A stretch of 21,359 bases of DNA from an uncultured Chlorobiota bacterium. GTDB taxonomy: Bacteria; Bacteroidota; Bacteroidia; Bacteroidales; JAADGE01. The stretch is taken from positions 1 to 21,359 of the forward strand of contig CAMZKQ010000214.1 in the NCBI GenBank assembly GCA_947311265.1, in the 5' to 3' direction. The notes beneath the pieces are model-generated. The model did not search any database and was not told where the DNA came from. It saw only the letters and a program-made list of their open reading frames with translations. Both the position numbers and the translations under genes were made by a program. This document shows positions 6,331-12,962 of the stretch, one piece after another (the stretch's first letter is position 1; each line of letters starts with the position of its first letter).

Positions 6331-8355
6331 CTACTTATTCATTTTTACATTTGCCGAAGCTTTTACAGAACGGTTTTTAATACCCGTTCCTATATACTTT
6401 TCAATACTTTCCAAACGCAAATTCTGGCGTTCTATTTTCAGTCTTAATGATTGGTTTTCAGCCCTTAGCAAGTCTATCTCTTTTTGTTGTGCCTTAGTGC
6501 CTTCAATAAGAAGTGGGGTGAGTTTAGAGTAATCCACCGAGTAAATGCCATCGGTATTTTTAGTAACAATTTCAGGATATACCGCCAAAACCTCTTGAGC
6601 AATTACCCCAGCCTGCCTATTTTTATCTTTGCCTTGCTTCCAAAAATAATAATAACCCGAAATAGCCTCAAGTTTTTCAATAGGGCGGTCAATTACCAAA
6701 ATATCTTTTTTCAGCCGCCTATCCGAAAACGTGTTCCAAGCATTAGCTATTGCAATTGTACCATCACCAGCAGTACCCACCTGAAACATTGCAATTGGGG
6801 CAGTTTGCCCCAAACCAATACCCGTTCCACCGTATTTCATAATAACAAAAGCATTAGAGCGAGACGCATCAGAAGTACCATTACCCACACTAAAAAGCGT
6901 TTCGGTAATGCCCCAATTATCAGTAGAATTACCATCGGAATAGTTAAAAGTGCCAAATGCCGTTTCGGCATAAGTCCCTGCATGAGTAGAAATGCCCGCA
7001 GAAAAACTGCCTGTACCCAAGGCTTGCGAATTTTCCCCAACGGCAAAAGCAGATGCCCCGCCAGCCATATTGGAATTGCCAAAGGCAGTTGCCGAATGTC
7101 CCGAAGCCATATTTTTTATCCCACCCACAAACGAAAAATCGCCAGAAGCAATATTATCCTGCCCAAAAGCAACCGAAGCAAAGCCCGAGTTGGCACCGTT
7201 CCAAGCATTGGGCAAATCGAGCAAGTGTCCGGCTCTAAATACCGCTTTTGCAGGATAGAATGCCAGTCGAGTGCCTTGCCCCAAATTGGGTAAACTACCC
7301 CCAGAAATCCCTGTAACTAAAAACCCCTCCTGCTGTGCCAGCTGAAAATGCACCTTGTCGCTAGGCGAAGAAGTGCCTACTGCCACAAACCGACTATCGG
7401 ATAAAAAAATGGCAGAGGCACTTGTATTCCAAATCCCATTATCGGTACTGCCTGTGCCTCCACTACTGTTGTTAGCCACATAAGTTCGCACTGCTTGCTC
7501 GGTCGGGATAGTAAAATTACTGTTGCCTGCCAATGTGCCATCAGTAGTTATTCTGTTGATTTTTTGTCCGAACTCAAGCTGCAAACTGTCCATATTTGCA
7601 CTTCCATTTTCGACAATAAGGCTGCCGCCTGATATTTTTATTTTGCCCGAGTTGAGCTCAATATTTCCTGAACCAAGCAGTAAATTACCAGTATTTAGCG
7701 TGAAATTTCCTGTACCTAGTTGGATATTATTTGTCGAAATTGCCCAATTTCCGGTTAAATCCGTACTGCCATTGGAATCTAAGAAACTGCCACTTTCGCC
7801 AGCCGTCCACTTACTTTGGCTAGCATTCCAAATTAAGGTTTGATTATTCTGCGGATTACTAATATTAATATCTGCCAAATCGGCAAGTTGCAAACTTACT
7901 GGGGAACTAAGCGTTTCTGCAAATAAAGCCTTGCGGCTAATGAAAGAGTAAGGTACTGATTGTAACCTAGTTACCCCCATATCTACCAAACCATTAGTTT
8001 GTTGAGCATCTCCAAAATCGACCCGTATTTTTACATAATAATTGTGCTTTTCCCACTCTATGGAAGAGAATATAGGTACTGTGCCAGCAAATGTAGGTTG
8101 TCCTGCACCAATTTCTAAGCTAAAAAGCCCAAATTCGTTAGTTGTAGGGCGATGAATTTCTTGGTATTCAATGGCCCCGTTTTCAGTACTTCTTAGAATG
8201 CTTACTTCTACAACAAGTGTTTTGTTGGCTAGTGCCTCCCCTTTTTTGTTACGTGCAGCTGCTTGATAATTAAATGATTGAGGCACTTGCGAAAAGGAAA
8301 ACTCTCCAAGTAGTAAAAATAATATCGAAAAAATAAGTTTTAAATAATTGAGCAT
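6331..8355 (-). CDS. Tail-fibre-domain surface protein with self-cleaving S74 chaperone
   Basis: A 674-residue secreted protein. The signal peptide ends near FSFSQ (residue 23). An N-terminal beta domain (about 24-145, starting VPQSFNYQAAARN) is common in Bacteroidota fibre-like proteins. Six 7-residue repeats follow (211-252), then a linker and six 14-residue repeats like the YadA/Hep_Hag head (390-473). The C-terminus is a Peptidase_S74 intramolecular chaperone (about 540-620, with SDRRLKKDI, AGVIAQEV and YSVDYSKLTPLLIEG) and a coiled coil (620-655). Ser544 and Lys549 stand at the spacing of the endosialidase autocleavage dyad. The fold is therefore probably a trimeric fibre whose last 131 residues are cut off. 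There are no phage genes nearby, so a host surface fibre is likelier. Partner or ligand unknown. Confidence 0.88.
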   Translation of the reverse strand: MLNYLKLIFSILFLLLGEFSFSQVPQSFNYQAAARNKKGEALANKTLVVEVSILRSTENGAIEYQEIHRPTTNEFGLFSLEIGAGQPTFAGTVPIFSSIEWEKHNYYVKIRVDFGDAQQTNGLVDMGVTRLQSVPYSFISRKALFAETLSSPVSLQLADLADINISNPQNNQTLIWNASQSKWTAGESGSFLDSNGSTDLTGNWAISTNNIQLGTGNFTLNTGNLLLGSGNIELNSGKIKISGGSLIVENGSANMDSLQLEFGQKINRITTDGTLAGNSNFTIPTEQAVRTYVANNSSGGTGSTDNGIWNTSASAIFLSDSRFVAVGTSSPSDKVHFQLAQQEGFLVTGISGGSLPNLGQGTRLAFYPAKAVFRAGHLLDLPNAWNGANSGFASVAFGQDNIASGDFSFVGGIKNMASGHSATAFGNSNMAGGASAFAVGENSQALGTGSFSAGISTHAGTYAETAFGTFNYSDGNSTDNWGITETLFSVGNGTSDASRSNAFVIMKYGGTGIGLGQTAPIAMFQVGTAGDGTIAIANAWNTFSDRRLKKDILVIDRPIEKLEAISGYYYFWKQGKDKNRQAGVIAQEVLAVYPEIVTKNTDGIYSVDYSKLTPLLIEGTKAQQKEIDLLRAENQSLRLKIERQNLRLESIEKYIGTGIKNRSVKASANVKMNK
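6937..7188 (-). repeat. Six 42-bp units encoding YadA-head-like 14-residue repeats
   Basis: Residues 390-473 of the fibre protein divide exactly into six 14-residue units, for example SGHSATAFGNSNMA and GGASAFAVGENSQA. The pattern is (S/G)G-x-x-(S/A)-x-(A/V)-F/V-G-x-x-x-x-A. This is the signature of the trimeric left-handed beta-roll of trimeric autotransporter heads. Confidence 0.8.
7600..7725 (-). repeat. Six 21-bp units encoding heptapeptide strand repeats
   Basis: Residues 211-252 of the fibre protein are six 7-residue units: IQLGTGN, FTLNTGN, LLLGSGN, IELNSGK, IKISGGS, LIVENGS. Each has hydrophobic-x-hydrophobic followed by a small/polar turn with a Gly-Asn-like end, which suggests one short beta-strand per unit in a repetitive stack. 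Confidence 0.8.
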
Positions 8356-8451
8356 ACCTTATGAATTTTATACATGGTTCTTAATTGAAAAGAGAGTCCT
8401 TTTAAATAGGAGTTAAATGTACAATTAATTTTTGCGGATTAAAAAGTATAT

Positions 8452-8482
8452 TTGCCAGAAACAATTGCTTTGGCTACTTTTG
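8452..8482 (+). promoter_or_regulatory. Bacteroidota-type promoter for the lipoprotein/FGE-like/LolA operon
   Basis: TTG at 8452-8454 and TACTTTTG at 8475-8482 are separated by exactly 20 bp. Transcription would start near 8489, about 27 nt before the ATG at 8516. A second -7-like box, TATATTTG at 8447-8454, overlaps the -33 element but has no TTG at proper distance. Confidence 0.55.
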
Positions 8483-8515
8483 AAGAAAATACTAAACATT
8501 TAAAATAACTATTTA

Positions 8516-9172
8516 ATGAAAAAATTATTACCATTACTAATACTTCCGTTTTTTCTTGCCTGCGGAAGCTCGGAAACAAAAGTAACAGAAGAAATTAAAA
8601 TCGAAAAAAAAGAAGAAACAAAAGTAAAGGAAAAAGAAGTCGATGAATTTTTGCTCGAAAATATGCTTAAAATTAAAGACGAAGCAACTTTAAAAGCTAA
8701 ATATGGTGCTGAAAATGTAAAGCGAGAAACGCAACTTTTTGCCGAAGGTACCGTTGAATTAGATGTAAGCTTCTTGTTTAAAGGTACTGATAAAGAAATT
8801 CGCTTTATGTGGGAAGACGACTCTGTAAACTACTCCCAGCCAATAAGTGTGCATTGTATGGCAAAAAATTCGCCATGGCACACTAGCAATGGCATTAAAG
8901 TAGGACTAAAAATGACCGATTTAGAAAAAATAATTGGGCAACCTTTCGAGTTCTATGGCTTTGACTGGGATTTTGGCGGTAGTGTCGTACTGCCCGAAAC
9001 CTACAAAAAAAAGTATAACTCTACATGCTCACTAGGCGTATGCGATGAGCAAGATTATAAAAACCCAGCCTACAATAAGCTACAAGGCGATGCCAGTTTC
9101 ATGAGCAACACTAAAAATGCCTTAGCACTAAACCCTTGCATAGCCGATTTTACAGTATATGTACCAGATTAA
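8516..9172 (+). CDS. Lipoprotein of unknown function, first gene of an envelope operon
   Basis: I do not recognise a named family. The N-terminus is a short signal peptide with lipobox FLAC; Cys16 would be lipidated. It is followed by a tether rich in Lys, Glu and Val (about residues 20-43, for example KVKEKEVDEF). The remaining ~175 residues form a domain with the segment GIKVGLKMTDLEKIIGQPF (about 123-141). This resembles the 'helix then IIGxPF' opening of many small envelope domains that follow a conserved start-of-domain Gly. Mature cysteines occur at CMAKNS, CSLGVCDE and NPCIAD, allowing disulfides. The ATG at 8516 lies just behind a promoter. The next gene starts 23 bp after the stop, so this is operon gene one. 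Role unknown; location probably the outer-membrane periplasmic or surface face. Confidence 0.8.
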   Translation: MKKLLPLLILPFFLACGSSETKVTEEIKIEKKEETKVKEKEVDEFLLENMLKIKDEATLKAKYGAENVKRETQLFAEGTVELDVSFLFKGTDKEIRFMWEDDSVNYSQPISVHCMAKNSPWHTSNGIKVGLKMTDLEKIIGQPFEFYGFDWDFGGSVVLPETYKKKYNSTCSLGVCDEQDYKNPAYNKLQGDASFMSNTKNALALNPCIADFTVYVPD

Positions 9173-9195
9173 TTAAAACTTAATAAACCAGCCTA

Positions 9196-9999
9196 ATGAA
9201 ACTTACCACAGAAATTATTACTATTACTTTGGCTTTTTTAGCCTTCGCTACCCCCTCCTTTGCACAAGTCCCCGAAATGGTACTAGTAGAAGGTGGCACT
9301 TTCCTTATGGGAAGCGACAACGAAGACCTAGAAGAAACACCAATACACAGTATTACTTTAAATTCATTTTACGTGAGTAAGTACGAAGTTAAAAACAAAG
9401 ACTATAAATTATTTTGCTTCATGGCAGGAGTAAAGCCCCCTAATGCACCCGACGAAATGCCAGTGGTTAATATAAACTGGAACGATGCCGTAAAATACTG
9501 CAACTGGCTAAGCGACATGGAAGGCTTAGCCCCCTGCTACTTATTTGTATTTAACGAAAAAGCATTTCGAGCAAGATACCTGCCAGGGAAAAATGGCTAC
9601 CGACTACTCACAGAGGCAGAGTGGGAATATGCCGCTAATGGCGGAAACAAATCAAGAAAAACAACCTTCGCCGGCAGTTCCGACCCCACAGAGGTAGGCT
9701 GGATAGACACCAGCTCAAAACTCGAGCTCCACTTAGGTGGATTAAAAAAGCCCAACGAGCTAGGCATCTACGACATGACAGGAAATTGCCTAGAGTGGTG
9801 CTCGGACTGGTACGACAAAAAATATTATAAATCTAGCCCAAAAACAAATCCGCCAGGAGCGGATACTGGCTCACAAAAATCGTGCAGAGGAGGCAATTTT
9901 AATAGCAGTAAAAGAGTTTCTACTAATACAAACCGTCTAGGACTTGCCCCAGAACTTACCACCCACTATACAGGACTGAGAATTGGAAGAACAAAATAA
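9196..9999 (+). CDS. FGE/SUMF1-family secreted protein lacking the catalytic cysteines
   Basis: The 267-residue protein has a signal peptide ending FATPSFAQ, then a formylglycine-generating-enzyme (FGE-sulfatase) fold. Its landmarks are MVLVEGGTFLMGSDN (28-42), MPVVNINWNDAVKYCNWLS (88-106), GYRLLTEAEWEYAANGG (134-150), GIYDMTGNCLEWCSDWY (190-206) and CRGGNF (230-235). In true FGE two cysteines follow this last block, as in human GGSYMC....C. Here both aligned positions are Ser (237 and 242), so oxidation of sulfatase cysteines is unlikely, and no sulfatase is nearby. Bacteroidota use similar cysteine-less FGE folds as structural envelope proteins such as GldJ/GldK, though this one has no lipobox. 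It is the middle gene of a three-gene operon with 23-bp and 13-bp gaps. Specific role unknown. Confidence 0.9.
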   Translation: MKLTTEIITITLAFLAFATPSFAQVPEMVLVEGGTFLMGSDNEDLEETPIHSITLNSFYVSKYEVKNKDYKLFCFMAGVKPPNAPDEMPVVNINWNDAVKYCNWLSDMEGLAPCYLFVFNEKAFRARYLPGKNGYRLLTEAEWEYAANGGNKSRKTTFAGSSDPTEVGWIDTSSKLELHLGGLKKPNELGIYDMTGNCLEWCSDWYDKKYYKSSPKTNPPGADTGSQKSCRGGNFNSSKRVSTNTNRLGLAPELTTHYTGLRIGRTK

Positions 10000-10012
10000 A
10001 AACTAAAAAAAT

Positions 10013-10687
10013 ATGAAAAAATTAACAGCACTTGCTTTTGCAATTATATTTTCCATAGGGATTTTTGCACAAAGTAATAGAGAATTAGGGCACGACCCCG
10101 AAGCAAAAAAAATACTAGACAAACTCTCTCTGGCAACAAAAAGCTACAAAACAATAAAAATTAATTTTGCCTACACGCTAGAAAACCAACAAGCAAAAGT
10201 GAAAGAAACCTATAAAGGCTACGCCTTTTTAAAAGGCAGCAAATACAAACTCACACTTACAGGCACCGAAATTTTTTCCGATGGAAAAACAGTATGGACA
10301 TACCTAAAAGATGCCGAAGAAATTAATATCTCTGAATTTGACGAAGACGACGAGTCCGTTTTTAACCCCGCTAAACTATTTACCATATACGAAAAAGGCT
10401 TTAAATTCAAATACGTGGGCGACGACACAAAAGGAAAAGTGAAACTCCAAGTAGTCGATTTGTTTCCTGAAAAACCAAAGAAAAAGAAATTCACCAGAGT
10501 ACGTTTAAAAATTAACCCCGTAAAAAATCAAATCGTTTCAATTAAAACCTTCGGAAAGGACGGCAATAATTACACGATTAAAATAAATGAATTTTCAACA
10601 GGAATGGTATTACCCGAAATCCTATTCTCTTTTGATAAAAATAGATACCCAAAAGATATAGAAATTATAGATTTACGGGACGAGTAA
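10013..10687 (+). CDS. LolA-like outer-membrane lipoprotein carrier
   Basis: A 224-residue periplasmic protein with a signal peptide ending IGIFAQ. The mature part opens with a helix (DPEAKKILDKLSLATKSY), then alternating strands: KTIKINFAYTLE, KETYKGYAFLKGSKYKLTL, TEIFSDGKTVWTYLKDAEE, and VRLKINPVKNQIVSIKTFGKDG. This order is that of the LolA half-barrel in Bacteroidota, including the 'DGKTVWTY' strand. LolA shuttles lipoproteins across the periplasm after release by LolCDE. Sequence identity to E. coli LolA would be low, so a general lipid- or lipoprotein-binding role is a fair alternative. It follows the FGE-like gene by 13 bp, and a lipoprotein gene leads the operon. A strong terminator closes the unit at 10712-10740. 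Confidence 0.87.
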   Translation: MKKLTALAFAIIFSIGIFAQSNRELGHDPEAKKILDKLSLATKSYKTIKINFAYTLENQQAKVKETYKGYAFLKGSKYKLTLTGTEIFSDGKTVWTYLKDAEEINISEFDEDDESVFNPAKLFTIYEKGFKFKYVGDDTKGKVKLQVVDLFPEKPKKKKFTRVRLKINPVKNQIVSIKTFGKDGNNYTIKINEFSTGMVLPEILFSFDKNRYPKDIEIIDLRDE

Positions 10688-10711
10688 CCTCCCCTTTTTG
10701 AGCATATAAAT

Positions 10712-10740
10712 AAGCCCTAATTTTTTAAATTAGGGCTTTT
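10712..10740 (+). terminator. Terminator between the LolA-like gene and mqnA
   Basis: A 12-bp perfect stem (AAGCCCTAATTT, 10712-10723, with 10727-10738) encloses a TTT loop and runs into Ts. It terminates the + strand operon. The last base, 10740, is also the final base of the mqnA stop codon on the other strand, so the mqnA mRNA ends in the same structure, though with a poorer T-tract. Confidence 0.85.
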
Positions 10741-11498
10741 TACTTTTGTAAATAACTAAGAAAGAGGCTAAGTGCTTCCCGCTTCTTTGGGTCAAAATTA
10801 TAGCTAATGTACTTAGTTAGGTATTTCTTATAATCGAAAGAAATGGGCGGCTTGTTGGCTGTAAAGGCGGTTAAGGCCATACCTTTATTGTCTAGCCCGA
10901 ACTGGCAAGCGGCGTTAAAACGACAAACAAACTCATCGGGAATAGCTCGATTTGCCACCCAAGTGGCAAAAACAAATGGCAAGTTAGTGTACTTTTTCCA
11001 TTCAGCAGATAAATCATAGCAATAGCTATATTGCTTATCTAATTCAAAAGTACGGTCGCCTATTATTACCCCAGCAGTAGCCCCTTTTATTTCGCTTTCG
11101 TAGCCAATACCACCTGCTTTAAAATGGAGTGGGAGTTTCCAAAACTGCTTTGCCAAAACTTGTACCAAGTTTACAGAAGTCATTGATTGATAGTCTAATA
11201 AAATGTTTTTTATACGAATAAGAGGGACTTGGCTTACTAGCAGTACTGTTTTTACAGCACCGTTTGCCCCAATGCAAAAATCAGAAATGAGTTGAGGACT
11301 TTCTATTTTAGGAATAGCTGCCACAGGCACAAGCCCAATGTCTGCCTGCTTAGAAATTACCTTTTCGGCACAAGCCGAAGGGATATAGCGAGTAAGTTCG
11401 TAATCAGACTTATCCAAAAATGGAGAATTTTCAATACCGTAAATAAATGGAATTGTGTTCAGGTAAGATACTGCGGCTATCCGTATTTTATATTTCAC
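10740..11498 (-). CDS. mqnA: Chorismate dehydratase MqnA (futalosine menaquinone pathway)
   Basis: MqnA converts chorismate to 3-[(1-carboxyvinyl)oxy]benzoate, the first step of the futalosine route to menaquinone. The 252 residues show the family opening IRIAAVSYLNTIPFIYG (about 5-21), the ADIGLVPVAAIP block (about 52-63), and the periplasmic-binding-protein-like fold with DYQSMTSVNLVQVL (about 102-115) and GVIIGDRTFEL in the middle. TNLPFVFATWVANRAI follows near 172-187. All of these are typical. The length fits the family (about 230-280). No other futalosine genes (mqnB-E) are in the window. It stands alone on the minus strand and its stop overlaps the shared terminator. Its divergent partner is the lipoprotein gene at 11637. 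No promoter box was found upstream of it. Confidence 0.93.
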   Translation of the reverse strand: MKYKIRIAAVSYLNTIPFIYGIENSPFLDKSDYELTRYIPSACAEKVISKQADIGLVPVAAIPKIESPQLISDFCIGANGAVKTVLLVSQVPLIRIKNILLDYQSMTSVNLVQVLAKQFWKLPLHFKAGGIGYESEIKGATAGVIIGDRTFELDKQYSYCYDLSAEWKKYTNLPFVFATWVANRAIPDEFVCRFNAACQFGLDNKGMALTAFTANKPPISFDYKKYLTKYISYNFDPKKREALSLFLSYLQK

Positions 11499-11601
11499 AC
11501 GGCTAAGTTAGTAAAGCATTTTTTATCCACAAAAACTTTCTTATTCAAACCTTGGGTTTACTAACTAATTTATGAAAAATTAAATAGTTTAATTATTTTA
11601 T

Positions 11602-11609
11602 TATATTTG
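11602..11609 (+). promoter_or_regulatory. -7 promoter element upstream of a lipoprotein gene
   Basis: TATATTTG matches the -7 consensus TAnnTTTG and lies about 28 bp before the ATG at 11637. No TTG is present at the usual distance upstream, where the DNA is A/T only, so the call rests on one box. Confidence 0.35.
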
Positions 11610-11636
11610 TGCCATTATTTTAATTAAATTTTTTAG

Positions 11637-12188
11637 ATGACAAAAATGAATCAAAATTTCTTAGCAAAAATGAAAACAGCAGCAATTATAGCTGGTTTCT
11701 TAACATTTGCAGCTTGTGGTGGCGATGCCAAAGACAAGGCTAAAGAAGTAGTAAAAGAAGTGGAAAAAGTGGAAGAAACAGTTAAGCCTGTCGAGAAAGT
11801 GAAAGAAGAAGTGGTTGCCGTTCCCGAACTCCCTGCCAAAGCAAAAGCCCTTTTGGGCGAGCATAAATTTCGCTTGCAGTGGATTGATGGTAAAGGCGTT
11901 TGCGAATTTAAAAACGTAAATGGCGAACTTAGAGTTACCGGTAAATACGAACTGAAAGGCGACTTTGTCTCCTTAGACGCTTCTGTTGATGTGGTAAACG
12001 ATAAGGAAATTGTACTCAATGGTACAATTATTACCAAAGTTAGCCATATAAACCAAGGTAAGGAGTGCAAGCGAGAGGGCAAGTATATGTTCCGCTCTAC
12101 AAAAGGGCGAAAATACTGGCGTATGCAAAACATGGACAACTGCGAACCAGGCAATGTTGTTGATTATGTCGATATTTACTTTAAGTAA
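11637..12188 (+). CDS. Lipoprotein with Lys/Glu/Val tether and small cysteine-containing beta domain
   Basis: No named family is recognised. The start could be 11637 or the in-frame ATG at 11670. The latter puts the lipobox cysteine (FAAC) at residue 16 and gives a more usual signal length; the former (Cys27) is kept because the upstream -7 box leaves room for it. After CGGDAKDK comes a long tether of Lys, Glu and Val (KEVVKEVEKVEETVKPVEKV, roughly residues 35-54), then a Pro-rich bend, then a C-terminal domain of about 100 residues with alternating strands. The C-terminal domain has Cys at GVCEF, KECKR and NCEPG, and ends GRKYWRMQ...DYVDIYF. I have seen that ending in other Bacteroidota hypothetical proteins. 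A terminator follows 22 bp after the stop, so the gene is probably a single-gene unit. Confidence 0.8.
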   Translation: MTKMNQNFLAKMKTAAIIAGFLTFAACGGDAKDKAKEVVKEVEKVEETVKPVEKVKEEVVAVPELPAKAKALLGEHKFRLQWIDGKGVCEFKNVNGELRVTGKYELKGDFVSLDASVDVVNDKEIVLNGTIITKVSHINQGKECKREGKYMFRSTKGRKYWRMQNMDNCEPGNVVDYVDIYFK

Positions 12189-12210
12189 AAGAACTTAAAA
12201 AGTAAGGACT

Positions 12211-12240
12211 AAAAAGCTGATTTTACAATCGGCTTTTTTT
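12211..12240 (+). terminator. Intrinsic terminator after the lipoprotein gene
   Basis: A 12-bp stem (12211-12222 with 12227-12238, one G-U pair, core AAGCTGATT / AATCGGCTT) has a 4-nt loop, TTAC, and ends in a run of seven Ts. Confidence 0.8.
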
Positions 12241-12315
12241 GTACCCATGTTTTTATGGAATAAAAATAGATTGAACAAAAGTTATATTTGAAAAGTAGCT
12301 TATCATAAATTTTAA

Positions 12316-12323
12316 TATATTTG
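12316..12323 (+). promoter_or_regulatory. Candidate -7 element for the NTF2-like lipoprotein/fcl pair
   Basis: TATATTTG fits TAnnTTTG. The nearest TTG, 12288-12290, is 25 bp upstream, longer than usual. An identical box lies at 12283-12290, also without a well-placed TTG. Either would give a leader of over 100 nt before the ATG at 12447. This sits in the longest gene-free stretch of the window (12189-12446), which otherwise holds only the terminator. Confidence 0.3.
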
Positions 12324-12446
12324 CAATATTAACTGCTCTATAAATTAGATTAGCCCATTTACTTCCCTTTGTGGAAATGAAATTTAAGAGATATAGAAAA
12401 CTTGCAACTGTTTAGCCAATTGGTTAATAACTAAAACATAAATATA

Positions 12447-12962
12447 ATGAAAATTAAAACACTAACTTTAAATTTTGCCCTGCTACTATTAATATTTTCC
12501 TGCACCTCTACCGAGAAAAAAAAGATAGACCTAAACAAAGAACGCCTTGCAGTTTTAAATACAGATTTTGATTTTTCAAAAATGTCCGTAAAGGAAGGCG
12601 TAGTAGCAGCAACTCTTTTTTACTCAGCAAAAAAGAGTGTAAAACTAGTGGCAGAATCCTTGCCAGTAGAAGGAAAAGCAAATCTAAAAAAATATTACAA
12701 GTCCTTGAATGCCAAGGATTTTATCATCAACTGGCGACCAATAAAAGCAACTATTTCAAACTCCGCAGATTTGGCCTATACTTACGGTATTTTTGAATAC
12801 CGTAACGATAAAGCCAAGCTCATAGGCAAAGGCACTTATGTAACAATCTGGAAAAAACAAAAAAATGGAGACTGGAAATGGGTGCTTGATAGTGCCAACG
12901 AAGGGCTCGAGAAAAAAAAGCCTTCGGCTAAAACCGACTCTATAAACACCGAAAATTTATAA
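12447..12962 (+). CDS. NTF2-like (SnoaL/DUF4440-type) lipoprotein
   Basis: The 171-residue product starts with a lipoprotein signal, lipobox IFSC, Cys19. The body has the pattern of a small cone-shaped NTF2-like domain: a helix-rich start (SVKEGVVAATLFYSAKKSV), then strands IINWRPIKATIS, ADLAYTYGIFEYR and the diagnostic end GKGTYVTIWKKQKNGDWKW. The WKWVLDSANEG finish is usual for this fold. Many such domains bind small ligands or are catalytically inert; no active site can be assigned. The stop TAA overlaps the ATG of fcl by one base (TAATG), which implies co-transcription and probably coupled translation. The Lys/Ser-rich tail after residue 153 is not part of the fold. Fold fairly sure, role unknown. 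Confidence 0.8.
   Translation: MKIKTLTLNFALLLLIFSCTSTEKKKIDLNKERLAVLNTDFDFSKMSVKEGVVAATLFYSAKKSVKLVAESLPVEGKANLKKYYKSLNAKDFIINWRPIKATISNSADLAYTYGIFEYRNDKAKLIGKGTYVTIWKKQKNGDWKWVLDSANEGLEKKKPSAKTDSINTENL

Noticed and set aside
6484..7293. 269-codon open frame on the + strand inside the fibre gene
   Set aside because: It is antisense to a well-supported gene with domain signatures, has an odd composition rich in Arg, Ile and Cys, and arises from the repeat-rich G/C-biased codons there.
6937..7725. Repeats as CRISPR or satellite DNA
   Set aside because: The repeats are in phase with codons, diverged at third positions and explained by protein structure.
6331..8355. The tail-fibre-like gene as evidence of a prophage
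   Set aside because: It has a signal peptide, a Bacteroidota N-terminal domain and no capsid, terminase, integrase or lysis gene within reach.
9196..9999. Sulfatase-modifying enzyme
   Set aside because: Both catalytic cysteine positions are Ser and no sulfatase gene is nearby.
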